From Oscillatoria sp. FACHB-1406 (GTDB lineage Bacteria > Cyanobacteriota > Cyanobacteriia > Cyanobacteriales > Spirulinaceae), in contig NZ_JACJSM010000004.1 of NCBI RefSeq assembly GCF_014698145.1, forward strand, positions 186,001-250,000: a DNA stretch of 64,000 bases, given 5' to 3'. Under the pieces are notes generated by a model. It ran no database searches and was not told the origin of the DNA. It saw nothing but the letters and a program-made list of their open reading frames with translations. Positions 37,901 through 46,009 of the stretch are shown in pieces (the first letter of the stretch is position 1; every line of letters begins with the position of its first letter). A program made the position numbers and the translations under genes.

Positions 37901-38632
37901 GAACATCTGCCACAATTTCAGTTCGTTGTAGGCGTAGCCGGTAGCCTCTAAACTTTCGAGTTTCAGGTTAGCGTAGCGTTCTTTAATCGTCTCTGCATAC
38001 TTGGCGAGGTCGAAGCTGGGAATAATCCCCGCTGTTGCTCGACTATTCTTAGCAACCGTCAGGCGGTTATCAGAATCAAGCTGCTCTCGTAGCTCGCGAT
38101 TTTTAAAAACAATCGCTTCAACGCGATCGCGATATTGTCTTTCAACGTTCTGCCAGTTAAACCCTTCCGGTAAGGCGGGAACTTCGGGTTTGGGGTTGAG
38201 ATCGCGAAATAAGAGAGGCGCTTTTTCTTGCAACTTTTGCGGGGCAATCCGTCTCGAAATTGAGGGAGAGGGTGCATTCTTTAATTCCGCCCAACTTTCC
38301 CGCAAAACTTTCAGGTCGAGGCGCGAACTTTTGGGCGGAAAAACGCGGCTGAGCGCTTGACAAACGGGCTTTAATCGAATAAACTTGGATAAAGGTTTTT
38401 TATAATGGGAAAAGGTGTCGCCCTGTAACCCCTGTCGTTGCAATTCTTCTAAGAAGGCAGTGCAGAACGCGCCCATCGCTTCCTTAACCGCATCCTTAGC
38501 AAACGGTTTCGCGGCTAAACTTTCTGCATCCTTAATCCGGTCTTTAAAGAAATCCTTAACGTAATCTTCGATCGCGCCTTTGCCCAGATCGGCGATAATA
38601 GCACCGACAGCGAGGGTGATGGGATCGAGCAT
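34949..38632 (-). CDS. NACHT-type STAND ATPase with C-terminal near-identical HEAT-like repeats
   Basis: About 1227 residues from the ATG at 38632, preceded by AAGGAG; a frame extension starts at 38656. The N-terminal ~110 residues (LDPITLAVGAIIADLGKG) are helical and resemble the small adaptor region of cyanobacterial NACHT proteins. The NACHT domain has Walker A GDPGSGKST (316-324) and Walker B AIILFDGLDEI (~395-405), then a winged-helix-like region (~530-640). The C-terminal third is a helical solenoid with eleven 34-residue repeats (35186-36307) followed by a degenerate unit. Bacterial NACHT proteins of this type protect against phages in other species; function here is inferred. GC-rich, with codon use like the chromosome. 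Confidence 0.9.
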   Translation of the reverse strand: MLDPITLAVGAIIADLGKGAIEDYVKDFFKDRIKDAESLAAKPFAKDAVKEAMGAFCTAFLEELQRQGLQGDTFSHYKKPLSKFIRLKPVCQALSRVFPPKSSRLDLKVLRESWAELKNAPSPSISRRIAPQKLQEKAPLLFRDLNPKPEVPALPEGFNWQNVERQYRDRVEAIVFKNRELREQLDSDNRLTVAKNSRATAGIIPSFDLAKYAETIKERYANLKLESLEATGYAYNELKLWQMFVPQNVRECREYLPQVYELPKELQRQLAERGELEKELSLEQLKRHQESYRQQSIQSVKELLADSRYSYLVILGDPGSGKSTLLQYIALEWAEHKIEELPNLPVPLLIELRTYIRSREKGECKNFLEFVNHSSGWVNHLNQHQLVEELTAGNAIILFDGLDEIFDRSLREDVVNQIHNFTQAYDKVRAIVTSRVIGYKAQRLRDAGFSHFLLQDLENEQIEDFIQRWHERTYPSWEERQRKQERFVKAIKTSKAIRELAGNPLLLTMMAILNRGRELPRDREQLYAQASQLLLHQWDIERQLIDQKLDPMAIDFRDKQAMLRRVARMLQTSEKGLAGNIIAVQQLEAAIEEFLKEKEIKDARTVARLLVQQLRERNFILCSLGSDYYAFVHRTFLEYFCAWDLVWEFKETRTLTLEQLRAEVFGQHWRDEAWQEVLRLICAMLDARFVGEILEDLLQREEEEFKNVFFAASCLQEVRERGKIAAIDGKVRERVISLISYDLPYAYEEWYKKALKVAMIRAQAVKTVATTWQDHSDTLHILKQRATTDEDEFVRYAAIKTLAQHYREDSDTLSLLKQRATTDESGNVRQAAVEALAQYYPDDRDTLPILKQRATTDEEAYVQQAAVTVLAQYYPDDSDTLPWLKQRATTDEHWNVRQAAVTVLAQYYPDDSDTLPWLKQRSTTDEEAYVRGAAVEALAQHYPDDSDTLPWLKQRATTDEHWNVRRAAVSALARHYRDDSDTLPWLKQRATTDEYWYVRWTAVTALAQHYRDDSDTLPILKQRATTDEDETVREAAVSALAQHYRDDSDTLPILKQRATTDEDETVRQAAVSALAQHYRDDSDTLPWLKQRATTDEHGSVRRAAVEALAQHYRDDSDTLPILKQCATTDEHWYVRRTAMEALAQHYRDDGETFAILCACALHDPFIREQDRQTNPRQVALKNLVKWVKFGEENPERKERVLAILQDRAANDADEQFRVWAQQELAKW
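35186..36307. repeat. Eleven 102-base tandem repeats encoding HEAT-like units
   Basis: Each encodes SDTLPxLKQRATTDE, a variable stretch, VRxAAVxALAQHYRDD. The DNA copies are nearly identical. Changes concentrate at repeat positions 16-18 (for example DET, HWN, EAY, YWY, HGS, SGN) and 21-22. Confidence 0.93.
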
Positions 38633-38811
38633 ATAGCAATCAACTCCTTCCTTCAAGACCGAAATTATCCTGGCAACAACCGTTATAGACGGCTCGCTCC
38701 TAGTCTAGCTTTACTCAAAACTTAGCTCATGGGTATTGGTGTAAGATCTGAAGTCTTGTAGGGCTTATCCCCGATCTCGATTTCTCGCTCCTTTTCCGGC
38801 TCTGTATTGGT

Positions 38812-40128
38812 ATGATGCGATCGCATTTCCTCCTCCCCCTTCTCCTCCTCACCGCTTGCGGGACAACCCAGCCAGCAGCCGTCAACCCTGCGACTCCCAG
38901 CGATCGAGCGGAAAGCGCAACGCCCGAAACCGCAGCAATTTCCACGCAACCCCTCACTCCCGAACCAATTCGCATCGCCCTCAAAGACTTGCCGCCGCCC
39001 TTCGCCACCCGCAGCGCCTCCAAATCGCCCCGAGTCGTCCCCATTCCCCAAAACCCCACCTTAAACGTCCCCGCCGGGTTTCGAGTGAACGTTTTTGCCG
39101 ATAACCTCGAAAATCCGCGCTGGTTAGCGCTGACTCCCTCCGGCGATGTCCTGGTGACGGAGACGCGCGCCAACCGCATTCGCCTGCTGCGCGACAAAAA
39201 TGGCGATGGCGTTGCCGAAGTTCGCGAAACCTTCGCCGACAGCAGCAATGGTTTAAAGATTCCGTTTGGGATGGCATTTGCGGGCGACTCCTTCTTCCTG
39301 GGGAACTCCGCCGAAGTTCGCCGCTATCCTTACCCCGCCAATGCAACCCAACTCAGCGGTAAAGGCGAAAAAATTGCCGATCTTCCCGGCGGCGGTTATA
39401 ACCAGCATTGGACGCGCAATGTCGTTGCTGCGCCAGATGGTAAAAAACTCTACGTTTCCATCGGTTCGCGTTCTAATGCCGATACCGAACCGCTTCCCCG
39501 CGCTTCCGTGCAAGTGATGAACCTCGATGGAACGGCGCAACAAACCTTTGCTTCGGGGTTGCGAAATCCGGTAGGACTCGATTTTAATCCCGCGACGAAA
39601 GAACTGTATGCAACGGTGAACGAACGGGATGGATTAGGAGACGATCTCGTTCCAGATTACCTGGCGCGCGTGCGTTCTGGGGAGTTTTACGGTTGGCCTT
39701 TTGCTTATTTAACTCCCAATCTCCTCGATCCGCGCCACGTTCGCAACGGCAAGAGTAATAACCCGGAACTGGCGGCAAAAACGCAAACGCCAGCGGTGTT
39801 ATTTGCGGCGCATTCTGCGGCGTTGGGCTTGCGGTTTTATACGGGCAGCACTTTTCCCGAACAATACCGTAATGGGGCGTTTGTGGCGTTTAGAGGGTCG
39901 TGGAATCGCGATCGCGGCACGGGATATAAGGTGGTTTTCGTCCCCTTTGAAAACGGCAAAGCCCGAGGCGAGTATGAAGACTTTTTAACGGGATTTTTGC
40001 TCGACCCCAACGGCCCGACAACTTGGGGTCGTCCTGTGGGATTATTAGTCTTGCCGGATGGAAGTTTGTTAGTGACGGAGGAAGCGAATGGGCGGATTTA
40101 TCGGATTCAATACGGTGGTAATTCGTAA
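38812..40128 (+). CDS. PQQ-type sugar/sorbosone dehydrogenase, lipoprotein
   Basis: 438 residues. The N-terminus has a lipoprotein signal (FLLPLLLLTACG, lipid-modified Cys). The body has six-bladed propeller repeats of the glucose/sorbosone dehydrogenase family: ADNLENPRWLALTPSGDVLVTE, LRDKNGDGVAEV, NQHWTRNVVAAPDGKKLYVSIGS, ASGLRNPVGLDF, FRGSWNRDRGTGYKV and GRPVGLLVLPDGSLLVTEE. Presumably oxidises a sugar or aldehyde in the periplasm with PQQ; the substrate is unknown. The C-terminal Asn-Ser and stop lie in a heptamer array. Starts 179 bases from the NACHT gene start, divergent from it. Confidence 0.9.
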   Translation: MMRSHFLLPLLLLTACGTTQPAAVNPATPSDRAESATPETAAISTQPLTPEPIRIALKDLPPPFATRSASKSPRVVPIPQNPTLNVPAGFRVNVFADNLENPRWLALTPSGDVLVTETRANRIRLLRDKNGDGVAEVRETFADSSNGLKIPFGMAFAGDSFFLGNSAEVRRYPYPANATQLSGKGEKIADLPGGGYNQHWTRNVVAAPDGKKLYVSIGSRSNADTEPLPRASVQVMNLDGTAQQTFASGLRNPVGLDFNPATKELYATVNERDGLGDDLVPDYLARVRSGEFYGWPFAYLTPNLLDPRHVRNGKSNNPELAAKTQTPAVLFAAHSAALGLRFYTGSTFPEQYRNGAFVAFRGSWNRDRGTGYKVVFVPFENGKARGEYEDFLTGFLLDPNGPTTWGRPVGLLVLPDGSLLVTEEANGRIYRIQYGGNS

Positions 40129-40310
40129 TTCGTAATTCGTAATTCGTAATTCGTAGTTCGTAATTCGTAATTCGTAATTCGTAATTTATAACTTATAATT
40201 CATAGCTCATAGTTCCCCCATTTCCCATTCATGACTCACCATTCATAACTCATAACTCATAACTCATAATTCCTCCCATTCATAACTCATAACTCATAAT
40301 TCATAATTCC
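40115..40310. repeat. Heptanucleotide arrays (AATTCGT, then TCATAAC/TCATAAT units)
   Basis: They fill almost the whole space between the PQQ-type dehydrogenase and pcrA. The first array contains the stop codon of the dehydrogenase; the last units end two bases before the pcrA start. Confidence 0.9.
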
Positions 40311-40311
40311 A

Positions 40312-42645
40312 ATGTCTAGCCCCGATTTTCTCGCGCAACTCAACCCTTCCCAACGCCTTGCCGTCGAACATTTTTGCGGGCCAATGCTCGTTGTAGCGGG
40401 GGCGGGTTCGGGGAAAACGAGGGCGCTTACCTATCGCATTGCTAATTTAATCCTCACGCATAAAGTTGCCCCGGAAAATATTCTCGCGGTTACGTTTACG
40501 AATAAAGCAGCGCGGGAAATGAAGGAACGCTTAGAAATTATTTTTGCGCGCCACTATGCCGAGCAAAAACACCAACAGCGTTTAGAGGTGTTGCCTGCTG
40601 AAGAACAGACAAGGTTGCGATCGCGCGTTTACAAAAACGTCACTAAACCCCTCTGGATTGGAACGTTTCACAGCCTCTTCTCCCGCATCCTGCGCTTCGA
40701 TATTAATAAATATCAGGATGAGAAAGGAAGAATCTGGAATCGTAACTTTTCGATCTTTGACGAATCCGACGCGCAAAGTGTAGTTAAAAATATCGTCACT
40801 AAACAGTTAAGCTTAGACGAAAAGAAATTCAATCCTCGTTCGGTTCGTTATGCCATTAGCAACGCCAAAAACCTCGGCTTTTCTCCCGCTGAATATGCCC
40901 TAGAAGAATCGAACTATCGCGGGCGCGTTATCGCTGAAGTCTATAACGAATATCAAGCGCAACTGGCGGCGAATAATGCGCTCGATTTCGATGACTTAAT
41001 CTTAGTTCCCACGCGCTTATTCCAACAAAATGAATCGGTGTTGGGGTATTGGCACAATCAATTCCATCATATCCTCGTCGATGAGTATCAAGATACCAAT
41101 CGCATTCAATACGAATTAATTCGCCTGTTGGCAACGAATAACGAACCCAAAAAGAGCGAGTGGAATTGGCAGGGGCGATCGGTTTTTGCGGTAGGCGATG
41201 CCGACCAATCGATCTACTCTTTTAGGATGGCAGATTATACCATATTATTGGGCTTTCAGGAAGACTTTGGCGATGGTTTGCCGGACGAAGATACGCGAAC
41301 AATGGTGAAATTAGAAGAGAACTATCGATCGCGCGAAAATATCCTGGAAGCGGCGAACCAACTGATTGAAAACAATACCCAACGCATCGATAAGGTATTG
41401 CGTCCGACGCGAGGAACGGGCGAACAAATTTATTGCTACAAAGCCGATAACGAACAAACCGAAGCCCGCTTTGTCATCCAACAAATCTTAGAACTCAACC
41501 GACAAAATCCCGATCTCGATTGGGGCAGTTTTGCGATTTTATACCGAACTAACGCTCAATCGCGCGTTTTTGAAGATTCCCTCAGAGGGAAAGTTCCTTA
41601 TATTGTCGTCGGCGGGTTAAAATTTTACGATCGCAAAGAAATTAAAGACGCGATCGCATACTTGCGCGTCCTCGCCAATCCCTCCGATACCGTGAGTATC
41701 CTGCGCGTTATTAATACCCCTCGACGCGGAATCGGACAAACCACCATCGATAACTTACTCAACGCCTCCAAAGAATTAAACATTCCCCTCTGGGAAATTC
41801 TCGCTGACGAAACCTCCGTCAGTACCCTCGCCGGACGCGCCGCTAAATCGGTCAATCAATTTGCTAAACTCATTCAGCAGTATCAAGAACAAATTAATAA
41901 CCTAACCGCAGCCGAAATCGTGCGGGGAATTATGGAACATTCCGGCTACATCGATGACCTCAAAAAACAGGGAACCGATGAAGCCGAAAGCCGCTTAGAA
42001 AACGTTTTTGAATTAGTCAATGCTGTCGCCCAATTCCAAGAAGAAAATGAAGAGACCAGCTTAGAATCTTTCTTAGCGAACGCCTCCCTTGCCTCCGATT
42101 TAGATAACCTTGAAGAAGGTCAAAAAGCTGTCTCTCTAATGACCTTACATTCTGCCAAAGGCTTAGAATTTCCCGTGGTCTTTCTCGTCGGTTTAGAACA
42201 AGGATTATTCCCCAACAATCGTACCCTCGATGACCCCCTCGCCCTCGAAGAAGAACGCCGCCTCTGTTACGTGGGAATTACCCGCGCGCAGGAACAATTA
42301 TTTCTTTCCCATGCCAAAGAACGGGCTTTGTGGGGGTCGCGCGAACCGGCCGTTCCTTCCCAATTTTTAGGAGAAATTCCTAAAGAATTAGTAGCGAGTA
42401 ACGCGCGCGCCGCCGCCCAATACCGCCGCCGCAGTCCCCTCTCAGAACAGGAAACCTCCGCCCCTCGCAACGCCGCCCCGACCATCGATTGGAAAGTTGG
42501 CGATCGCGTCCTTCATAATATGTTTGGGGAAGGGCAAGTGACGCACGTTTTCGGTACGGGAAATAAAACCAGTCTCTCGATTAAATTTTCCGATTACGGT
42601 CAGAAAATTATCGATCCTAAAGTTGCACCGATGCAGCGTTCTTAA
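40312..42645 (+). CDS. pcrA: UvrD/PcrA-family DNA helicase
   Basis: 777 residues. Superfamily 1A 3'-5' helicase used in repair and in clearing protein roadblocks. Q-motif LNPSQRLAVEH, Walker A GAGSGKT (30-36), TFTNKAAREMKER (motif Ia), VDEYQDTNRIQYELI (motif II), VGDADQSIYSFRMAD (motif III), LEENYRS (IV), VSLMTLHSAKGLEFPVVFLVG (V) and EERRLCYVGITRAQEQLFL (VI) are all present. The C-terminal ~40 residues (WKVGDRVLHNMFGEGQVTHV) are the PcrA-type Tudor-like RNA-polymerase-binding domain. Upstream is filled by heptamer arrays. Confidence 0.95.
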   Translation: MSSPDFLAQLNPSQRLAVEHFCGPMLVVAGAGSGKTRALTYRIANLILTHKVAPENILAVTFTNKAAREMKERLEIIFARHYAEQKHQQRLEVLPAEEQTRLRSRVYKNVTKPLWIGTFHSLFSRILRFDINKYQDEKGRIWNRNFSIFDESDAQSVVKNIVTKQLSLDEKKFNPRSVRYAISNAKNLGFSPAEYALEESNYRGRVIAEVYNEYQAQLAANNALDFDDLILVPTRLFQQNESVLGYWHNQFHHILVDEYQDTNRIQYELIRLLATNNEPKKSEWNWQGRSVFAVGDADQSIYSFRMADYTILLGFQEDFGDGLPDEDTRTMVKLEENYRSRENILEAANQLIENNTQRIDKVLRPTRGTGEQIYCYKADNEQTEARFVIQQILELNRQNPDLDWGSFAILYRTNAQSRVFEDSLRGKVPYIVVGGLKFYDRKEIKDAIAYLRVLANPSDTVSILRVINTPRRGIGQTTIDNLLNASKELNIPLWEILADETSVSTLAGRAAKSVNQFAKLIQQYQEQINNLTAAEIVRGIMEHSGYIDDLKKQGTDEAESRLENVFELVNAVAQFQEENEETSLESFLANASLASDLDNLEEGQKAVSLMTLHSAKGLEFPVVFLVGLEQGLFPNNRTLDDPLALEEERRLCYVGITRAQEQLFLSHAKERALWGSREPAVPSQFLGEIPKELVASNARAAAQYRRRSPLSEQETSAPRNAAPTIDWKVGDRVLHNMFGEGQVTHVFGTGNKTSLSIKFSDYGQKIIDPKVAPMQRS

Positions 42646-42699
42646 CCCCAATTCGAGCGGAAGTGCGGGCATCTTGCCCGCCTGAATTCCCTCAAACTC

Positions 42700-43779
42700 C
42701 TAAGACTCTTCGCTGCTTTCGATGCCAAAAACGCGATTAAACGCTTTCTCAACTTTATAACCCGAATCGATCGCTTCCAAGGGATCTTTGCGCAGGCGAT
42801 GACGCAGACAGAGAACGATGGTTCGGCGGATATCGTCTACCGTTGCTTCAGTGCGACCTTCAAAAGCCGCCAGCGCTTTCGCCGCGCGATTGGTGACAAT
42901 ATCGCCCCGCAGTCCGTCTACATTCAACTCCGAACACACTTCCGAAATATTAACGCGCAAATCGTAATCGAGATTGACTTGGGGGAGTAAATCTCTGGCT
43001 TGAATTAAACGTTCTTGTAGTGCATCTTGTTCGCTTTGGTGCTGTTCGCAGAACGCTTGTGGGTCGCGGTCGAATTCCGCACGCTGTTCGACAATTTGCA
43101 CCCGCAACGCCGGTTCGCGCACCGTGCGGATTTCTGCGTGCATTCCGAAACGGTCTAATAATTGGGGGCGGAGTTCGCCTTCTTCCGGGTTTCCGGAACC
43201 GACTAAGACAAAGCGGGCGGGGTGGCGAATCGAGATTCCTTCCCGTTCTACCGTATTCCAACCGCTGGCGGCGGAATCGAGTAGTACGTCTACGAGGTGG
43301 TCGTCGAGTAGGTTCACCTCATCTACATAAAGGATGCCTCGGTTTGCCTTCGCCAGCAGTCCCGGTTCAAACGCTTTCACGCCTTCGGATAGGGCTTTTT
43401 CAATATCAATCGTGCCGCACACTCGGTCTTCCGTCGCACCGAGGGGAAGGTCAACCATGATGACCTTCTTTTGGACGGTGTTTAAGGAGATACCGTCGGT
43501 TACTTTTTGGCGTACCTCGTCACTCATTAACTCCGGGTCGGTGGGGTCGGAGTTAAAGGGGTCGTCGGCGATAACTTCGATTTCTGGGAGGAGGTCGGCG
43601 AGGGCGCGGATGGTTGTCGATTTTCCGGTGCCGCGATCGCCCATAATCATTACACCCCCCACTTTCGGGTCGATGACATTGAGTAGAAGCGCCAATTTCA
43701 TCTCTTCCTGACCGACAATAGCGGTGAAAGGGAAGACAACGCGACGGGTTTTCGGGGGGGCGGGGGCTGTGACTGTCAT
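42700..43779 (-). CDS. chlI: Mg-protoporphyrin IX chelatase subunit ChlI
   Basis: 359 residues. AAA+ ATPase subunit that powers insertion of magnesium into protoporphyrin IX with ChlD and ChlH. Walker A GDRGTGKST (48-56), Walker B VDEVNLLDDHLVDVLLDSA, sensor 1 VGSGNPEEGELRPQLLDRFG and the I-subunit insertions (VCGTIDIEKALSEGVKAFEPG) are intact, and the length is normal. It is convergent with pcrA with 54 bases between. Free-standing gene; GUN4-type partners act with ChlH rather than with this protein. Confidence 0.97.
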   Translation of the reverse strand: MTVTAPAPPKTRRVVFPFTAIVGQEEMKLALLLNVIDPKVGGVMIMGDRGTGKSTTIRALADLLPEIEVIADDPFNSDPTDPELMSDEVRQKVTDGISLNTVQKKVIMVDLPLGATEDRVCGTIDIEKALSEGVKAFEPGLLAKANRGILYVDEVNLLDDHLVDVLLDSAASGWNTVEREGISIRHPARFVLVGSGNPEEGELRPQLLDRFGMHAEIRTVREPALRVQIVEQRAEFDRDPQAFCEQHQSEQDALQERLIQARDLLPQVNLDYDLRVNISEVCSELNVDGLRGDIVTNRAAKALAAFEGRTEATVDDIRRTIVLCLRHRLRKDPLEAIDSGYKVEKAFNRVFGIESSEES

Positions 43780-44047
43780 ATTCTCGAGTAGGTTAGGTCG
43801 GTAGGTCGCTCGGGCAGAAGCTTTTATTATCGGCTAATTTCGGGCAACGCTAGCAAAAGCGTTTTCTATTGTCTCACTTCGACCCCGCGTTTTGTAAGCC
43901 TGGTGCGTCCTGCGAAGTTACATTCGTTCGGAGTCAGCTAAAGACTAGGGATGAGATTAAGGTTAAATTAGTAGGGAGAGCCGCTGGATTTCTCTTTGCA
44001 GGAAAGGCGATTCAGCTTAAATTTTAACCCCTAGGGGAGTAAAAACG

Positions 44048-44299
44048 ATGAAGGTCAAAGGAATTATACGCGGCAACACAATTGAGCTTTTAGAATCACT
44101 TTCAGTTCTCGATGGACTGGAAATCTTTATTGAAATACCCGATGATATCGCCTTTAATTCAGAGCAAAAATGGGAACAGATAAAGGGGGTTATTGGAGCG
44201 TGGAAAGATGATGAAGAAATTAGCAATATTTTTCAGGCGATAGATGAAGAACGTCATGCCGACTTAGGGCAGCCTCTCAATTTCGATAGTTTAAATTGA
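44048..44299 (+). CDS. VapB-like antitoxin
   Basis: 83 residues. N-terminal MKVKGIIRGNTIELLESLSV resembles the short beta-rich DUF104/AbrB-type antitoxins, and the C-terminal acidic helix (WKDDEEISNIFQAIDEERH) is a likely toxin-binding segment. Good ribosome site GGGGAG. The PIN toxin follows with overlap, the normal antitoxin-first order. Confidence 0.82.
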   Translation: MKVKGIIRGNTIELLESLSVLDGLEIFIEIPDDIAFNSEQKWEQIKGVIGAWKDDEEISNIFQAIDEERHADLGQPLNFDSLN

Positions 44300-44313
44300 G
44301 CGATAAGTTTTCT

Positions 44314-44709
44314 ATGTATCTTCTCGATACCAATATTTGCATAGCCATTATTCAGGGCAACTCAGCAGTAGTCACTCGATTTCAGGAAAAATACCAGGAA
44401 TGTTATCTCTCTACGCTTGTTCTCGGAGAACTCTATAAAGGGGTGTATTGTTCGAGCAGAGTCGAGAAAAATTTGCTTGTTCTCAATCAGTTTGCCAACC
44501 CGCTAACTAAAGTTAACTTCGATGAAAATGCTGCTATAGAATTTGGTAAAATTCAAGGAGAACTTAAACAAATTGGTAGACCCACCGGACAAATCGATGC
44601 ACTTATTGCATCAGTGGCTCGCTTCCGTAATGATGTCTTAGTTACAAATAATACCCGTCACTTTATCAATATTGAAAATTTGAAATTAGAAAATTGGTTA
44701 GATACTTAA
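44314..44709 (+). CDS. VapC-like PIN-domain toxin
   Basis: 131 residues from ATG at 44314; a TTG at 44296, overlapping the antitoxin stop, would add six residues. PIN-domain RNase: first acidic residue in MYLLDTNICI (D5), Glu in VLGELYKGV, Asp in GQIDALIAS and a late Asn/Thr pair in VTNNTRHF. The PIN fold cleaves tRNA or rRNA in VapC toxins. Paired with the antitoxin upstream, likely one transcript. Confidence 0.88.
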   Translation: MYLLDTNICIAIIQGNSAVVTRFQEKYQECYLSTLVLGELYKGVYCSSRVEKNLLVLNQFANPLTKVNFDENAAIEFGKIQGELKQIGRPTGQIDALIASVARFRNDVLVTNNTRHFINIENLKLENWLDT

Positions 44710-44764
44710 TCCATCGCTACTTGAAACATGAAGGTATGGTTCTAAACCCTGAAAGTCTTGTCTC

Positions 44765-44801
44765 CGAATTACGAATTACGAATTACGAATTACGAATTAC
44801 A
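44765..44801. repeat. Heptanucleotide array (ATTACGA) at the M42 peptidase 3' end
   Basis: Five 7-base units; on the minus strand the peptidase stop codon (44797-44799) is the first unit of the array. Confidence 0.88.
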
Positions 44802-45843
44802 GTTGAGGTGAGGTGAGGTAAGCTTGTAGGAGGGGAATGCAGTTTGCGATCGCGCCTAAGTGGGCGATTTCGTAGCCGTGGGTGTTCTGCGTCGGAAACC
44901 CCAAACAAGCCGCCCGCGCGACATGACCGAATTTCATCGCGATCGACGCATCGCTACCAAAACCGCTAATTGCGGCAAATTGTAAGGGAATATTGGCCCA
45001 ATTTGCTGCCGATTGCAACTCCCGATTTAAGCCTTCATCGTAAATCCCATAACCATCTTGAGACAGCAAGACGGGCGCTTCACCTTCATCAATGGGATAT
45101 TCAACCGAAAGCGGACAAATTTCTAAGGCAATTAAGGCATCGAGGCGCTGATTTTGGGTGAAGTACAGCGCCCCAATCGCACCGACTTCTTCTTTCGCCG
45201 AAGCGACGAGGTAAACATCAACGGGCGGATTTTTCACTCGTTCGGCGAGGGCGAGCAAAATGGCGATCGATGCTTTATTATCCAGGGTATAACTGCCGAT
45301 ATAATCTTTGAGGCGCAGGGGATGTTTGCGGTGCTTGCTGACGACGACGCGAGTTCCGGGGCGCACGCCTGCGGCTTCTAGTTCTTCGTTGCTGCATTTC
45401 GTTTCTACCCATACGTCTTCCCAACGCAAGGGGGCGCTATCTTGCTGCGCTTTTTGGGGCGATTCGTGGGAGACGTGGCGCGAACCGAAGGAGAGAATGC
45501 CGGGAATGGTGGCAATATCGCCCAGGATATCGACTGCGCCTTCGCCATAAATCCAGGGGAAGGAACCGCCCAATCTGCGAATTTCTAAGCAACCTTTGGG
45601 CGTGAAGGACTTGACAATTGCGCCGATTTCGTCTTTGTGTCCGGTGATGGCAACCGCGCCTTCTCCCGTACCGGGAATTTTGGCGATAATATTCCCGGCT
45701 GCATCCTGCCAGGTTTCTACGCCTAAAGTTTGGAATTTTTCAAGGAGGACGCGATCGATTTCTGCTTCCACACCGCTGGGAGAATGCAGTAAGACTAATT
45801 CTTCAATCGTCTCGAATAGCCAATCGTAGAGTTCTACTGTCAT
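44797..45843 (-). CDS. M42-family metallo-aminopeptidase
   Basis: 348 residues from the ATG at 45843. A longer open frame to 45978 runs through a MITE-like element and is not credible. Metal-binding motifs: ITGHKDEIGAIV, YTLDNKASIAILLAL, SAKEEVGAIGA, ALEICPLS, and the terminal His in THGYEIAHLGAI, as in the dinuclear M42 enzymes (FrvX/glutamyl aminopeptidase/TET-like). Cytosolic peptide breakdown is expected. A start close to LYDWLFETIEELVLLHSPSG is usual for the family. 3' end in a heptamer array. Confidence 0.92.
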   Translation of the reverse strand: MTVELYDWLFETIEELVLLHSPSGVEAEIDRVLLEKFQTLGVETWQDAAGNIIAKIPGTGEGAVAITGHKDEIGAIVKSFTPKGCLEIRRLGGSFPWIYGEGAVDILGDIATIPGILSFGSRHVSHESPQKAQQDSAPLRWEDVWVETKCSNEELEAAGVRPGTRVVVSKHRKHPLRLKDYIGSYTLDNKASIAILLALAERVKNPPVDVYLVASAKEEVGAIGALYFTQNQRLDALIALEICPLSVEYPIDEGEAPVLLSQDGYGIYDEGLNRELQSAANWANIPLQFAAISGFGSDASIAMKFGHVARAACLGFPTQNTHGYEIAHLGAIANCIPLLQAYLTSPQL

Positions 45844-45874
45844 TAATGAATTCCTAAAAAAGTTCGCCAGATTT

Positions 45875-45986
45875 GTAGTGCCGTGACACACCTTAAATGA
45901 GGCTTTAGAAAAACTCTTGAAACCCGATCGAGTAAGCAATAGAACGAGAAACCTATCGCACAGTTTTAGCTGTGTCACGGCACTAC
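45875..45986. mobile_element. MITE-like element with 15-base perfect terminal inverted repeats
   Basis: GTAGTGCCGTGACAC (45875-45889) and its exact complement GTGTCACGGCACTAC (45972-45986) border a 112-base segment without coding capacity. The TA in each end could be a target duplication of the IS630/Tc1 type, leaving GTGCCGTGACAC as the true end. Confidence 0.78.
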
Positions 45987-46009
45987 GTCTATGCTCGATC
46001 GCCGATTTG

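Noticed and set aside
45844..45978. N-terminal extension of the M42 peptidase
   Set aside because: It is encoded by the MITE-like element; the family start fits the ATG at 45843.
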